64,000 nt of DNA. Origin: JAIBJN01 sp963784175 (lineage in GTDB: Bacteria > Actinomycetota > Thermoleophilia > Gaiellales > Gaiellaceae). The notes under the pieces were generated by a model that was not told where the DNA came from, searched no databases, and saw nothing but the letters and a program-made list of their open reading frames with translations. The stretch spans positions 1 to 64,000 of the forward strand of contig CAWAQJ010000014.1 in NCBI GenBank assembly GCA_963784175.1, given 5' to 3'. Below are positions 48,351 to 57,153 of this stretch, piece by piece (the first letter of the stretch is position 1; each line of letters opens with the position of its first letter). Both the position numbers and the translations under genes were made by a program.

Positions 48351-51064
48351 GTGGAACTCAAAGCGGTGAAAAGCTCGGCGTTCGAGGCGGTCGAGGCGAC
48401 CGACCAGCAGGAGTCGCCCCCGCGCCCGGACGCGATCGTCGACTCCTACCGTCGGCTTGCGGACGTGTTCCACGAGGTCCTGTCGGAGCACACGCACTCG
48501 ACGGTGCTCGAGCGCATCGCCGACACCCTCGCCGACGTCATCCCGTACGACGCCTTCACGATCTACCAGGCGGACGAGTCGCGCCGCGTTCTCATCCCGG
48601 TGATGGCACGCGACCGCTGGGCCGACGAGGTCATGAGCTCCCGCCCGCTCCTCGGCGAGGGGATCACGGGCTGGGCGATCGACCACCTCGAGCCGCAGCT
48701 CGTCAACGACGCCCATCTCGACCCGCGTGTGAAGACCGTCCCGGGAACGCCCGCGGACGAGCAGGAGGCCCTCATCTCGGTCCCCCTCGTCGCGCGCGGA
48801 ACCGTCAAGGGCGCTCTCAACGTCTACCGCATCGGCCCGGGAGCCGCGTTCACGGAAGAGGAATTCGAGCTGGCCAAGCGCTTCGGCGACGCCGCTGCGC
48901 TCGCTCTCGACAACGCCCAGGTGCGCGCCGTCCTCGAGCTCCAGGCGCAGACCGACTCGCTCACCGGCCTCTACAACCACCGCTACTTCCACGAGCGCCT
49001 CCGCGCAGAGCTGAACCGCGCGAGCAGGACACACGACCCGATCGCGGTCCTGATGCTCGACATCGACGACTTCAAGCGCGTCAACGACGTGCACGGGCAC
49101 GGGATCGGCGACCAGGTGCTCCTCGAGCTGGCCGACGTGCTCCAGAGCACGGTGCGCGTCTCCGACGTCGTCTGCCGCCTCGGCGGCGAGGAGTTCGGCG
49201 TCATCATGGCCTCCTGCGACGCCGGCGACGCCCTCGGGCTCGCCCGCAGGATCACCGACCGCCTGGCGGAGACCGACATCGAGCCCGCAGGCCGGCTGTC
49301 CGTGTCCATCGGCATCGCCCAGGGCCCGGAGCACGCGATGAACCCGCGCGAGCTCGTGGCCTGCGCGGAGGTCGCGATGATGACCGCGAAGGCGCGCGGC
49401 AAGAACCAGGCGGTGCTCTTCGAGGAGCACGACGGCGAGCGGCCGGAACCGGGCTCCGCGCGCAGGGACGTCCGCTCGATCGCGCATCTGAAGATGCTCC
49501 AGAGCCTCGCCGGCAAGCTGAACCGGCTGAACGACGTCCGCCAATCGGCGAGACGATCGTCGACGAGCTCCGGATGCTCGTCGACTACCACAGCTGCCGC
49601 CTCTACGTCGTCGAGGGCGACGACCTCATCCCCGTGGCGTGGCGCGGCGACCTCGACCCGGACTCGGAGGAGAGCGTCGAGGCGCTCCGCTGCCGCATCG
49701 GCGAGGGGATCACCGGCCGTGCCGCAAGCACCGGCGAGTCGATCCTGCTCGACAACGCGCTCGACTGCGACTTCGCCGAGACGATCCCCGGCACGGACGA
49801 CGTGGACGAGTCGATGATCGCCGTCCCGCTCCGCTACGGGGCGCGGGTGATCGGCGCGGTCGTCATCTCCAAGCTCGGCGTCGCCCAGTTCGACGAGGAC
49901 GACGTCCGCCTTCTCGAGGTCCTCGGCGGCCACGCGTCCGTCGCGGTCGAGAACGCGCGCCTCTACGAGGCAGAGCGGCTCGAGGCTGAGCGCGCCAAGG
50001 ACTCGCTCGACATCGCCAACTCGCTGCTCGACTTCAGCCGGCGGCTCGCGGCCGCCGAGACGCTCGACGAGGTCCTCGAGCGCGCAGTCGAGCTGTCTGC
50101 GCGCCTCCTCCACCGGCCGCGCTCGTCGCTCTGGCTCCAGGACGGCTCCGGCGAGGAGCTCCGGCTGCGTGCGCTCGTCGGCTTTTGCCCGGAGGACGCC
50201 GCTCTGCTGCGGTCGATCGCCTTTCCCCATGCGCGGGCACGCAAGCTGCTCGGCCGGAACGAGCCGTTCCAGACCACCTCGACCGTGATTCCCGGAGGGA
50301 GCCCCGATCTGGCGGAGGCCCCCATCGCCATCGCTCCGGTCTGCATCGACCCGGACAGGCTCGCCTGCATCGTCGTTCGGGGCGAGCCCGGCGGCGGCGC
50401 CTTCGACGAGCGCAGCATGCGGCTGCTGGCCGGCGTCGCGCACCAGGTCAAGCTGGCGATCGCCAACGCCTCGAGCTTCGAGAGCCTCGAGCGGACGTTC
50501 CTGTCAACCGTCGAGGCGCTCGCGAACGCGCTGGAGGCGAATGACGAGTACACGTCCTCGCACGCCCGCTGGATCACCGACCTCTCCCTGCACGTCGGAC
50601 GGGCTCTCGGCCTCGACGCCAAGACACTCAAGCGTCTCGAGCTCGGCGCCCTCTTCCACGACATCGGCAAGATCGGGATCCCCGAGGCGATCCTCGCCAA
50701 GCCGGGCCCGCTCGACGACGACGAATGGAAGATGGTGCGGCTCCATCCCGAGCTGGGCGCCCGCATCCTCGCGCCGATCGAACGGCTCGAGGAGGTCTGC
50801 GAGATCGTCCTCCACTGCCACGAGCACTGGGACGGCAGCGGCTATCCCAACGGCCTCGCCGGTGAGGAGATCCCGCTGGAGGCCCGCGTGATCCTCGTCT
50901 GCGACGCCTACCACGCGATGACGAGCGACCGCGCGTACCGCAAGCGCCTCCCGGTGAAGGAAGCGCGCCGGCGCCTCGAGGAGGCGGCCGGCACGCAGTT
51001 CGACCCGAAGGTCGTCGAGGTCTTCCTCGCGCTCGACGGCGCGGCCGACGGCCGCGCCGCCTAG
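48351..51064 (+). CDS. GAF-GGDEF-GAF-HD-GYP cyclic-di-GMP protein
   Basis: This is a protein of about 904 residues with, in order, a GAF domain (residues about 40-190), a GGDEF diguanylate cyclase (RLGGEEFGVI near 280, catalytically complete), a second and probably third GAF domain (LVDYHSCRLYVVEGDD onward) and an HD-GYP phosphodiesterase (FHDIGKIGIPEAIL near 768; CHEHWDGSGYPNGLAG near 823). It could both make and break c-di-GMP. One base is missing near 49543 (CGCCAGATC expected, CGCCAATC seen; 2714 bases, 3n+2), the only simple loss in a window of gains. GTG start; the ribosome site is unusually far (13 bases). Confidence 0.9.
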
Positions 51065-51570
51065 CCCCTCCGCCGAGCAACTCGCGACAGCGTGGCGAGG
51101 TCCGCGCGATCCTTCGCGGCGACGGCCGGGTCGTCGTGAGCCGCCGACTTGTCGGCCTCGAGTGCGCCCAGCGCGATCACGCGCGCCCGAACGCCGCGCA
51201 GCTCCAGGAGGTCGTCCTGAAAGGCGCCGTCCGGCCAGTCCGCGCTGCCGCTCCTGAGCGGCGTGTACACGTGCCCGTCCTCGCCCCGGGCGATGAACGC
51301 AAGCTCCAGCCTCAGCTCACCGCGTTCGTACACGGTGTAGCCATCCTCCTGCGGGTCGGGCGCATGCACCCAGTCGTCCGCACGCAGCAACGTGGCTACC
51401 CGGTCGGCGTCCTCCACCCACGCTGCGAGGTCGAGATCATCGTGCTCGCGCGTGACCGAGCCGGCGTGAAAATCCACGGCCCAGCCGCCGAACAGCCAGT
51501 AGTCGACCCCATCCTCCTCGAGCAGCTCGTGGATCCGGCGCAGGGCCGCGAGCTGCTCTGCCTCGGCGAC
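51061..51570 (-). CDS. nucleotidyltransferase, AadB/AbiEii-like
   Basis: This protein of about 169 residues has an N-terminal nucleotidyltransferase core (YWLFGGWAVDFHAGSVTREH then DDLDLAAW), close to ANT(2'')-type and AbiEii-like proteins that move a nucleotide to small molecules, proteins or RNA. The Gly-Gly-Trp and Asp-x-Asp metal residues are kept. No Cys pair or partner antitoxin gene is next to it. The start is unresolved: no ATG or GTG occurs between the cyclophilin stop (51575) and the conserved region, so a rare codon or base error is likely. Function may be a housekeeping or resistance role; neither is shown. Confidence 0.68.
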   Translation of the reverse strand, partial: VAEAEQLAALRRIHELLEEDGVDYWLFGGWAVDFHAGSVTREHDDLDLAAWVEDADRVATLLRADDWVHAPDPQEDGYTVYERGELRLELAFIARGEDGHVYTPLRSGSADWPDGAFQDDLLELRGVRARVIALGALEADKSAAHDDPAVAAKDRADLATLSRVARRRG

Positions 51571-51574
51571 TCGA

Positions 51575-52036
51575 TCAGCCGTCGGCGACCTCGACCTTCT
51601 CGATGTTGATGGCCTCGCGCGGGCGGTCGTTCCCGTCGCGCGGGGCCTGGGAGATCGCGTCGACGACGTCCATGCCTTCGGTGACACGACCGAAGACCGT
51701 GTGCTTGCCGTCGAGCCACGGCGCGGCCTCGGTGGTGACGATGAAGAACTGGCTGCCGTTGGTGTTCGGCCCCGCGTTCGCCATCGCGAGGGCGCCTCTG
51801 ACGACGCGGTGCTCGTTCTCCTCGTCCTCGAACTGGTAGCCGGGGCCGCCGGTGCCGTCCCCGCGCGGGCAGCCGCCCTGGACCATGAAGTCGGGGATGA
51901 CGCGGTGGAACGTGATGCCGTCGTAAAAGCCCTCACCCGCGAGCTTCGTGAAGTTCTCGACCGTCTTGGGGGCGTCGTCGTCGAAGAGCTCGATCGCGAC
52001 AGCGCCCTGTGTAGTGTGGATCGTGGCGTGAGTCAT
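51575..52036 (-). CDS. peptidyl-prolyl cis-trans isomerase, cyclophilin type
   Basis: This intact 153-residue cytoplasmic cyclophilin has FHRVIPDFMVQGGCPRGDGT near residue 43 and SQFFIVTTEAAPWLDGKHTV near 93, with the catalytic Arg, Phe, Gln and Trp residues in place. It speeds proline isomerisation during folding. The ATG has no ribosome site; TACGGT lies exactly 6 bases upstream, inside the divergent gene. The two start codons overlap in a shared CATG. Confidence 0.95.
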   Translation of the reverse strand: MTHATIHTTQGAVAIELFDDDAPKTVENFTKLAGEGFYDGITFHRVIPDFMVQGGCPRGDGTGGPGYQFEDEENEHRVVRGALAMANAGPNTNGSQFFIVTTEAAPWLDGKHTVFGRVTEGMDVVDAISQAPRDGNDRPREAINIEKVEVADG

Positions 52037-52901
52037 GGCGGCACCGTACCGAAATCCGGCTAAGCGGCTCTGGTACGCGGTCTCGCTCCCCGAGCGGGCG
52101 GTGCGGGCGCTCGTCGGGACGCTCGGCGGCCTCCTCCACGAGAGCGCGCTCGTCCTCCTGCCGCGCTTCGTGCGGCAGTCCCGGCTCTACGAGGCGACCG
52201 CGAAGAACGCGCTTCGGATCGCCGTCGAGGCCGTGGGCCGGGTCGCGCCGAAGGAGCCGCCGGAAGTCTCGGCCAAGGAGATCACGAAGCGCAAGGCGGC
52301 CGGCAACGTCGTCGAGCTCGGCTCGATCGCGGCGTTCGGGTTCTCGCCTCTCTGGCTGCTCGCAGCGGCATCCGACGTCGCCCACGGCTCCCGGGTCTAT
52401 CTCGCCGCGTTCGTCGACGAGCTGAAGGGCGCGGGGGTGCTCGCCGAGGAGCGCGAGATCGGCTCCGTCGACGAGCTCCTGGAGACGCTCGAGAACGCCT
52501 CCGGCCGCACGGCGGGGCTGATCGACATCCCGCCGCTCGAGCTCGCCGAGCTGCGCTCGACCCTGGGCGAGTTCCGGGGCGACGCTTCCGGTCTTCCCGG
52601 CCCCGACGAGCTCGCCGGCCTCTACCGGGGGCTCCGCGCCGAGGCGGCCCGGGAGCGCGGATCGCTCCTCGAGGTCTCGGTCGGGATGGGCATGGCCTTC
52701 CTGCTCTCGGCGAGGAAAGTTGCCGGCCGCGACGTCGTCATTCCGTACCGCGAGGACTGGGCGCCGCTGCGCCGCGAGGGGTTCGTCGAGTACGCCCGCC
52801 GGGTCGGCGCTCCGTACGCCAGCGCGGCCACGGGGCACTTCGATCCGGGGCGGCCGTCCTGGACGGAGCGGCTGCTCGTCAAGCTCGCGCGCGTGCGCTG
52901 A
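52035..52901 (+). CDS. hypothetical alpha-helical protein
   Basis: This 288-residue protein shows no domain I can name with certainty. It has a basic N-terminus, a central pair of hydrophobic helices (NVVELGSIAAFGFSPLWLLA, near residue 95) and a C-terminal half with YREDWAPLRREGFVEYARRV. It might be a membrane-associated protein of the EcsC-like kind, but that is weak. The ATG overlaps that of the divergent cyclophilin. TAGTGT (52012-52017) is a possible -10. Confidence 0.65.
   Translation: MAAPYRNPAKRLWYAVSLPERAVRALVGTLGGLLHESALVLLPRFVRQSRLYEATAKNALRIAVEAVGRVAPKEPPEVSAKEITKRKAAGNVVELGSIAAFGFSPLWLLAAASDVAHGSRVYLAAFVDELKGAGVLAEEREIGSVDELLETLENASGRTAGLIDIPPLELAELRSTLGEFRGDASGLPGPDELAGLYRGLRAEAARERGSLLEVSVGMGMAFLLSARKVAGRDVVIPYREDWAPLRREGFVEYARRVGAPYASAATGHFDPGRPSWTERLLVKLARVR
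52043..52048 (-). promoter_or_regulatory. candidate -10 box (leaderless) for cyclophilin
   Basis: On the minus strand this reads TACGGT with a 6-base gap to the ATG at 52036. It lies within codons 3-5 of the divergent gene. Confidence 0.45.
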
Positions 52902-52933
52902 GCGGCTCGGCCCTGGAAATCTCCTGAAAAGTT

Positions 52934-52951
52934 CCTACAGTCCGTTGTAGG
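52934..52951 (+). promoter_or_regulatory. inverted repeat over a possible -10, upstream of the GGDEF-like gene
   Basis: CCTACA (52934-52939) and TGTAGG (52946-52951) form a perfect 6-bp repeat with a 6-base centre. TACAGT (52937-52942), which fits TANNNT, overlaps it. A repressor or activator site is plausible. Confidence 0.35.
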
Positions 52952-52998
52952 GAGTAGGACCCGCGCTCGCTTTGCGGCCGGTGAGGGGAGGGGCGCTG

Positions 52999-54123
52999 TT
53001 GTCAACTTGGGAGATCACGACCTGGATCGCCGTCGGCGCGTCCGCGCTCGCGGCCGTCCTGCTGGTGACGACCCTCGTTCTCGCGCGCCGGCTCCGGCGC
53101 GCCGCCCAGCGCCCGGACGAGCCTGCCGGCCACGAGACCGACCGTGCCTGGGAGGAGGTCAGGCGCGAGCGCGCGCAGTCGACCCGTGCGCGGAGCGAGC
53201 TGCGATGGCTCCGTCACCTCGGTGACGTCGGCGCCCAGGACACGCTCGAGAGGACGCTGAGGCGCGTGCTCGAATCGGCCTCCGGCCTGGCCGGCGCAGC
53301 CGCCTCGATGCTCGCGCTGCCCCAGCAGGAAGGAGAGCCGCTGATCGCCACGTTCGGGCTCAACTCCGACGAGTCCTCGCGGGAGCTGCTCGGGCTGCCT
53401 CCAGGCGGCGAGGAGGCGCGTGCGGTCACTCTCAGCTACCGCTACGGCGACGACGAGGTTGAGCGCGACGAGTTCCGCCTGAGCGGGGGGCTCGCGCTGC
53501 CCGTCCCGGACTCGTCCGGCGCGCGCATCGGCACCCTCGGGATCTTCTGGCGGCGGGTCGAGCGTGAGGTGACCGAGGAGGAGCTCGAGCAGCTCGAAGG
53601 CCTGGCGGCGGCTCTCGGCCCGGCCCTCACGAACGCCTTCCGCTTCGAGGAGATTCGACGCGAGCTCGACCTCGACCCCGCGACCGGTCTTCGCGGGCGA
53701 CGTTCTCTCCAGGCGGCCCTCGACGTCGAGTGCGCGCGGGCGAGGCGCTACACGCACCCGCTCAGTCTCCTGCTCCTCGGCGTCGGGGCCCCACCCGAGC
53801 GGCTCGGCACAGCAGCCGAGCGGCTCGAGGGAGCAGTGCGGACGACCGACCTCGTCTATCACCTCGCCGAGGACAGGTTTGCCGTCCTGCTCCCCGAATC
53901 GTCGCGGCGCGACGCCGACCGTCTCGCGCGCAGGCTGCGCTTCGCGCTCGGAGCCAAGGAGGCCGGCGTCGTCGAAGGGCAGGTGCCCACCGCAGCGGTC
54001 GAGCTGCGCTTCGAGGACGATGCGGTGTCCGTGCTGGCGCGTGCGGAAGCCGCATGGACACAGGCCAAGGTCGAGAGTGGCGCTGGAAGCACTTGGACAG
54101 CCGCTGTTGAACCCGGCGGCTGA
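52999..54123 (+). CDS. membrane protein with GAF-like and degenerate GGDEF domains
   Basis: This 374-residue protein has one N-terminal membrane helix (ITTWIAVGASALAAVLLVTT), a coiled segment, a GAF-like sensor (residues about 90-210) and a GGDEF-related domain (LDPATGLRGRRSLQAALDVE). At the place of the GGDEF motif it reads YHLAEDRFAVLLPE, so diguanylate cyclase activity is very likely lost and it may bind or sense instead. TTG start at 52999 with GAGGGGAGGGG 5 bases upstream. It is followed after 27 bases by the HTH coiled-coil gene. Confidence 0.8.
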   Translation: MSTWEITTWIAVGASALAAVLLVTTLVLARRLRRAAQRPDEPAGHETDRAWEEVRRERAQSTRARSELRWLRHLGDVGAQDTLERTLRRVLESASGLAGAAASMLALPQQEGEPLIATFGLNSDESSRELLGLPPGGEEARAVTLSYRYGDDEVERDEFRLSGGLALPVPDSSGARIGTLGIFWRRVEREVTEEELEQLEGLAAALGPALTNAFRFEEIRRELDLDPATGLRGRRSLQAALDVECARARRYTHPLSLLLLGVGAPPERLGTAAERLEGAVRTTDLVYHLAEDRFAVLLPESSRRDADRLARRLRFALGAKEAGVVEGQVPTAAVELRFEDDAVSVLARAEAAWTQAKVESGAGSTWTAAVEPGG

Positions 54124-54150
54124 GAGGTTTAGGTTTTGTAAAGGCGTCCT

Positions 54151-54720
54151 GTGGCGACAATTCTCGAGCTTGCGGCGTATGCGGACGTCTCCGCGGAGAC
54201 CGTCCTGCGAGTCGTTCACGGAGAGCCCGTGAGCGAGGAGATCGAGGCGCGCGTGCACGAGGCGATCGAGGCGCTCGGCGACCCGCCCTACCCTGCCCGG
54301 ATCGAGGTGCTTCCGGCCCTGCCGGAGGGCCCTGAGCGCGAGGAGCTCCTCGAGCGCTTCCGCGCCACCGCCACCGAGCTCGAGACCACGCTCCCGCAGG
54401 GGGTCGGCTCGGTCGTCTACGAAGCCCTCCGCGTCGAGGTCCGCCCCGTCGCGCAGCACGTCGCGGAGCTGGGCGCCCTCTTCGAGCGCATGCTCGCCCG
54501 TCTCGAGGACGTCTCGGCGGGAGTCGAGGACGAGCGCCGCGACCGCCTCGACGACGTCGCGCTGCTCACCGAGCTCGTGACGAACGGCTGGCGCTCCGTC
54601 GACCGGCGCCTGGCGCGGCTGGAGCAGATCGTCGCGCGCATCGAGGCCGGGCGCAACGGCCGCCGCGAGGCGCGGATCTACCGCCTGGACGACGCTGCCG
54701 GAGGCTCTCCGGCCGAGTAA
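54151..54720 (+). CDS. LacI-type HTH protein with coiled-coil tail, unknown
   Basis: This 189-residue protein begins with a LacI-like helix-turn-helix (residues about 3-46: ILELAAYADVSAETVLRVVH, GEPVSEEIEARVHEAIEALG). In place of the sugar-binding domain it has a long acidic helical region with heptad-like Leu/Val spacing (VAELGALFERMLARLEDVSA; LLTELVTNGWRSVDRRLARL). This layout is not that of a normal LacI repressor. It may be a DNA-binding partner of the degenerate GGDEF protein upstream, or a chromosome-organising protein. The start is GTG 54151 after AAAGG. Confidence 0.78.
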   Translation: MATILELAAYADVSAETVLRVVHGEPVSEEIEARVHEAIEALGDPPYPARIEVLPALPEGPEREELLERFRATATELETTLPQGVGSVVYEALRVEVRPVAQHVAELGALFERMLARLEDVSAGVEDERRDRLDDVALLTELVTNGWRSVDRRLARLEQIVARIEAGRNGRREARIYRLDDAAGGSPAE

Positions 54721-54765
54721 GGCCGACGGCTCGGAGCAACAGCCCGGGCCACACATGATCCTCCT

Positions 54766-54901
54766 GGCGCGTTCTGCGCCGGCGGCACGTAGAGCGCACC
54801 GGGGCCGGATCTCGCGTGCAACCTTGCCGGGCATGCACGATTCAAGATCCGACCCCGGGCCTCGCCGGGAGAGAGCGGCCCGGAGCTGAGGCCCCGGGCC
54901 G
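54766..54901. other. three consecutive hairpins in a convergent intergenic region
   Basis: Hairpin 1: GGCGC/GCGCC, 54766-54780. Hairpin 2: 54799-54812 pairs with 54845-54858 (13 of 14 pairs), with an inner perfect stem CGTGCA (54815-54820)/TGCACG (54834-54839). Hairpin 3: CGGCCCGG (54876-54883)/CCGGGCCG (54894-54901). The region separates two convergent genes. It may be a bidirectional terminator or a small structured RNA. No T-tract is present. Confidence 0.5.
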
Positions 54902-54918
54902 TCTTCGGGCGAACCTGG

Positions 54919-56181
54919 TTAGCGCTTCTTGCCGGCGATCACGTAGACCGTCTCCCCGGTCGCCGCGGAGACCACGAGGTCCGGGATGCGGTCGCGGTTG
55001 AGATCTCCGAGCCCGACCGCGTCGAACCCGAAGTTCTCGCCGGCCGTCGTGCTCGTGATGCGACGGAGGAGCGATCCGTCCTTGCCGGAGTAGATCTCGA
55101 CCTGGCCCGCCGTCGGCGCGCCGTCGTTGGAGATCCAGGATCCGATCGCGAGGTCGACGTGGCCGTCGCGGTTCACGTCGCCCGCCTCGCGGCCGGGGCC
55201 CAGGCCCTCGCCTGCTGCGGAGCCCGTCCAGCTCAGGAGCTCGCGCCCGTTCTTCCCCGAGTAGACGGCCGCCCGGCCCGTGGCCGGCCCCAGCGAGCTG
55301 TCGCTGAAGTCGGCGGCGTAGACGTCCGGCCGGCCGTCGCCGTTGACGTCCCCCACGCCCGCGACGAAGAAGTAGCCGACGTCGCCGCCGCTGGCCGGAG
55401 CCTCGATCTGGTGCAGCAGCTTCCCGTTGCGGCCCGAGAAGACGTACGCCCTCCCCTGGGCCGCGGGGCCGGCGTCACGGGCTCCGACGATCAGGTCCGG
55501 AACGCCGTCGCGGTTGAGATCCTCGGTCCAGTCCGTGGCCGAGCCGAAGTGGTCGCCGGCGTCCCCGGCGTCGAGCGCCAGAAGCAGCTCGAAGGTCCGG
55601 CCCGAGAAGACGTACGCCTGTCCCGAGTCGACGCCGCGTGCGTCTGCAAGCTCGGCCCCGACGAAGATGTCGTCGCGGCCGTCGCGGTCGATGTCCCCCG
55701 CGCCGGCGACGGCGGAGCCGAAGAAGTCCCCGGCCCCGAGGCCCGTGAACGTGTGCAGGAGACGTCCGGTGCGACCGGAGTAGAGGTAGACGTGGCCGGG
55801 CCCCACGCCCGGCGCGCCGCTGACGATGTCGGAGATGCCGTCGCCGCTCGTGTCTCCCGCATCGGCGATCGCGTAGCCCTGCTGGTCGCCGGCAGCCCCG
55901 TCGAGCCGGTAGAGCAGCTTCCCCTTCCGTCCCGAGTAGACGAAGGTCGTCCCGGTGCTCGAGAACGGCGCGCCGACGATCAGGTCCATCCGCTTGTCGC
56001 GGTCGACGTCCCCGAGCTCGCTGACGGCCCAGCCGAAGTTCGCTCCCGGCGTCTCGCCCGCGAGCGTGTACAGCACCTTGACGGGCTCGACGAACCCGTC
56101 GTCCTTCGTTGCGCCCGCGCCGGGAGCCAGCACCGCGACGAGCACGGCGAGGCCGGCGGGCAGCCAACGGTTCCAGCGCAT
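54919..56181 (-). CDS. secreted FG-GAP repeat (integrin-like) protein
   Basis: This 420-residue protein has a signal peptide (residues 6-24, cut near GAGA) followed by seven FG-GAP/VCBS-type repeats, each with NFGWAVSELGDVDRDKRMD-like calcium loops (D-x-D-x-D; for example DVNRDGHVDLAIG, DLNRDRIPDLVV) and a YSGKxGxLL strand. The repeats form a seven-bladed propeller. Such proteins act in adhesion or as scaffold at the cell surface. The ATG has GGGGGAG upstream and a GNRA-loop hairpin just before it. It lies 28 bases downstream of the AraC gene on the same strand. Confidence 0.88.
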   Translation of the reverse strand: MRWNRWLPAGLAVLVAVLAPGAGATKDDGFVEPVKVLYTLAGETPGANFGWAVSELGDVDRDKRMDLIVGAPFSSTGTTFVYSGRKGKLLYRLDGAAGDQQGYAIADAGDTSGDGISDIVSGAPGVGPGHVYLYSGRTGRLLHTFTGLGAGDFFGSAVAGAGDIDRDGRDDIFVGAELADARGVDSGQAYVFSGRTFELLLALDAGDAGDHFGSATDWTEDLNRDGVPDLIVGARDAGPAAQGRAYVFSGRNGKLLHQIEAPASGGDVGYFFVAGVGDVNGDGRPDVYAADFSDSSLGPATGRAAVYSGKNGRELLSWTGSAAGEGLGPGREAGDVNRDGHVDLAIGSWISNDGAPTAGQVEIYSGKDGSLLRRITSTTAGENFGFDAVGLGDLNRDRIPDLVVSAATGETVYVIAGKKR

Positions 56182-56191
56182 GGCTCCCCCT

Positions 56192-56207
56192 TCGGTCTTT
56201 CGACCGA
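56192..56207 (-). promoter_or_regulatory. GAAA-tetraloop hairpin before the FG-GAP gene
   Basis: On the minus strand TCGGTC-GAAA-GACCGA makes a perfect 6-bp stem closed by a GNRA tetraloop. It falls between the AraC stop and the FG-GAP ribosome site (10 bases before the ATG). It may end the AraC message or protect or tune the downstream start. Confidence 0.45.
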
Positions 56208-56209
56208 GG

Positions 56210-57109
56210 CTAGGAGGCTGCGGCGAGCGGCGCTTCCACGATCGTGCGGAGTTCTGCGAGGTCCGCCGCCCGTCCCGCCCGTCGCACCGCCGACGGTGGG
56301 CGGCCGAAGGTGCGATGGAAGCTGTCCGTGAAGTGGCTGTGGCTCGAGTACCCGAGCTCGCGGCCGAGGAGCGCGAGATCGACGTCCGGCTCGAAGAGGC
56401 GCTCCAGCGAGGAGCGGAGGCGCAGCTGATTCCGGTAGCCGTGGATGGAGAAGCCTGTGTGCGCACGGAATACCCGTGCCAGGTGGAAGGGCGAGCTATG
56501 CACCGAGCGCGCGATCTCGCCGAGCGTCAGCCCATCGCCGAGGCGCCGCGCGACGAGCTCCTTGGTCGCCTCGACGAGCTCTGCATGCCCCGCGGCGGTC
56601 GAGCGCCGCTCCCTGCGGCCCGGCGCCTGGACGAGCCGCAGCCCGCTCACCACCGCTTCTGCGAGCAGGCGGCAGAGCGTTTCCTCGACGAGCAGGCGGT
56701 CGGCGACCCGGGCCTCCACGGCCCGCAGGAGCAACCGATGGAGCAGGTACGTCTCCGGCTCGAGCGGCCCGTGGCTGACGGGGAAGCGCATCCCTGAGAG
56801 CTGCGGCGCAGCGACCTCCTCCAGGAGCGCGGCGTCGACCAGCAGAAACGCGCAGTGGTCGCCTCGAGGGTGCAGGAGGCGGCGGCGGTAGCTCTGCTGC
56901 GGGTTGTAGAACATCACGTGGTTCGGGGTGGCCACCACGGGGCTCCCCCCGTGCTCGATCACGACGCTGGTGCCCGGGAAGACCACGAGGTGCCCCTCCT
57001 CGACGCAGTTCTCCCGCGACCAGCGCGGGTCGCCGGGCCAGCAGTGGAACTCGCCCAGGACGACGCGATCGCCCTCGAAGACCACTCCCACGGCAGGATC
57101 CAGGCTCAT
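56210..57109 (-). CDS. AraC-family transcriptional regulator
   Basis: This regulator of about 299 residues has an N-terminal cupin-like ligand domain (GHLVVFPGTSVVIEHGG; PNHVMFYNPQQSYRRR) and a C-terminal double HTH (LTLGEIARSVHSSPFHLARV then ALLGRELGYSSHSHFTDSF HRTFG). The DNA-binding half matches the AraC signature well. It is divergent from the cupin at 57154, which is a likely target. The start is ATG 57109 or GTG 57112; no ribosome site is visible. Confidence 0.9.
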   Translation of the reverse strand: MSLDPAVGVVFEGDRVVLGEFHCWPGDPRWSRENCVEEGHLVVFPGTSVVIEHGGSPVVATPNHVMFYNPQQSYRRRLLHPRGDHCAFLLVDAALLEEVAAPQLSGMRFPVSHGPLEPETYLLHRLLLRAVEARVADRLLVEETLCRLLAEAVVSGLRLVQAPGRRERRSTAAGHAELVEATKELVARRLGDGLTLGEIARSVHSSPFHLARVFRAHTGFSIHGYRNQLRLRSSLERLFEPDVDLALLGRELGYSSHSHFTDSFHRTFGRPPSAVRRAGRAADLAELRTIVEAPLAAAS

Positions 57110-57141
57110 CACCCGGTTAGACGACCGGCGGCGAGGATGGC

Positions 57142-57147
57142 TAGTGT
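57142..57147 (+). promoter_or_regulatory. candidate -10 box (leaderless) for the cupin gene
   Basis: TAGTGT ends 6 bases before the GTG at 57154. No Shine-Dalgarno is present. Confidence 0.45.
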
Positions 57148-57153
57148 GCCGGC

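Noticed and set aside
51061..52036. Toxin-antitoxin or phage-defence pair (AbiEii-like nucleotidyltransferase)
   Set aside because: The neighbour is a normal cyclophilin, and no antitoxin-like regulator (AbiEi) is adjacent.
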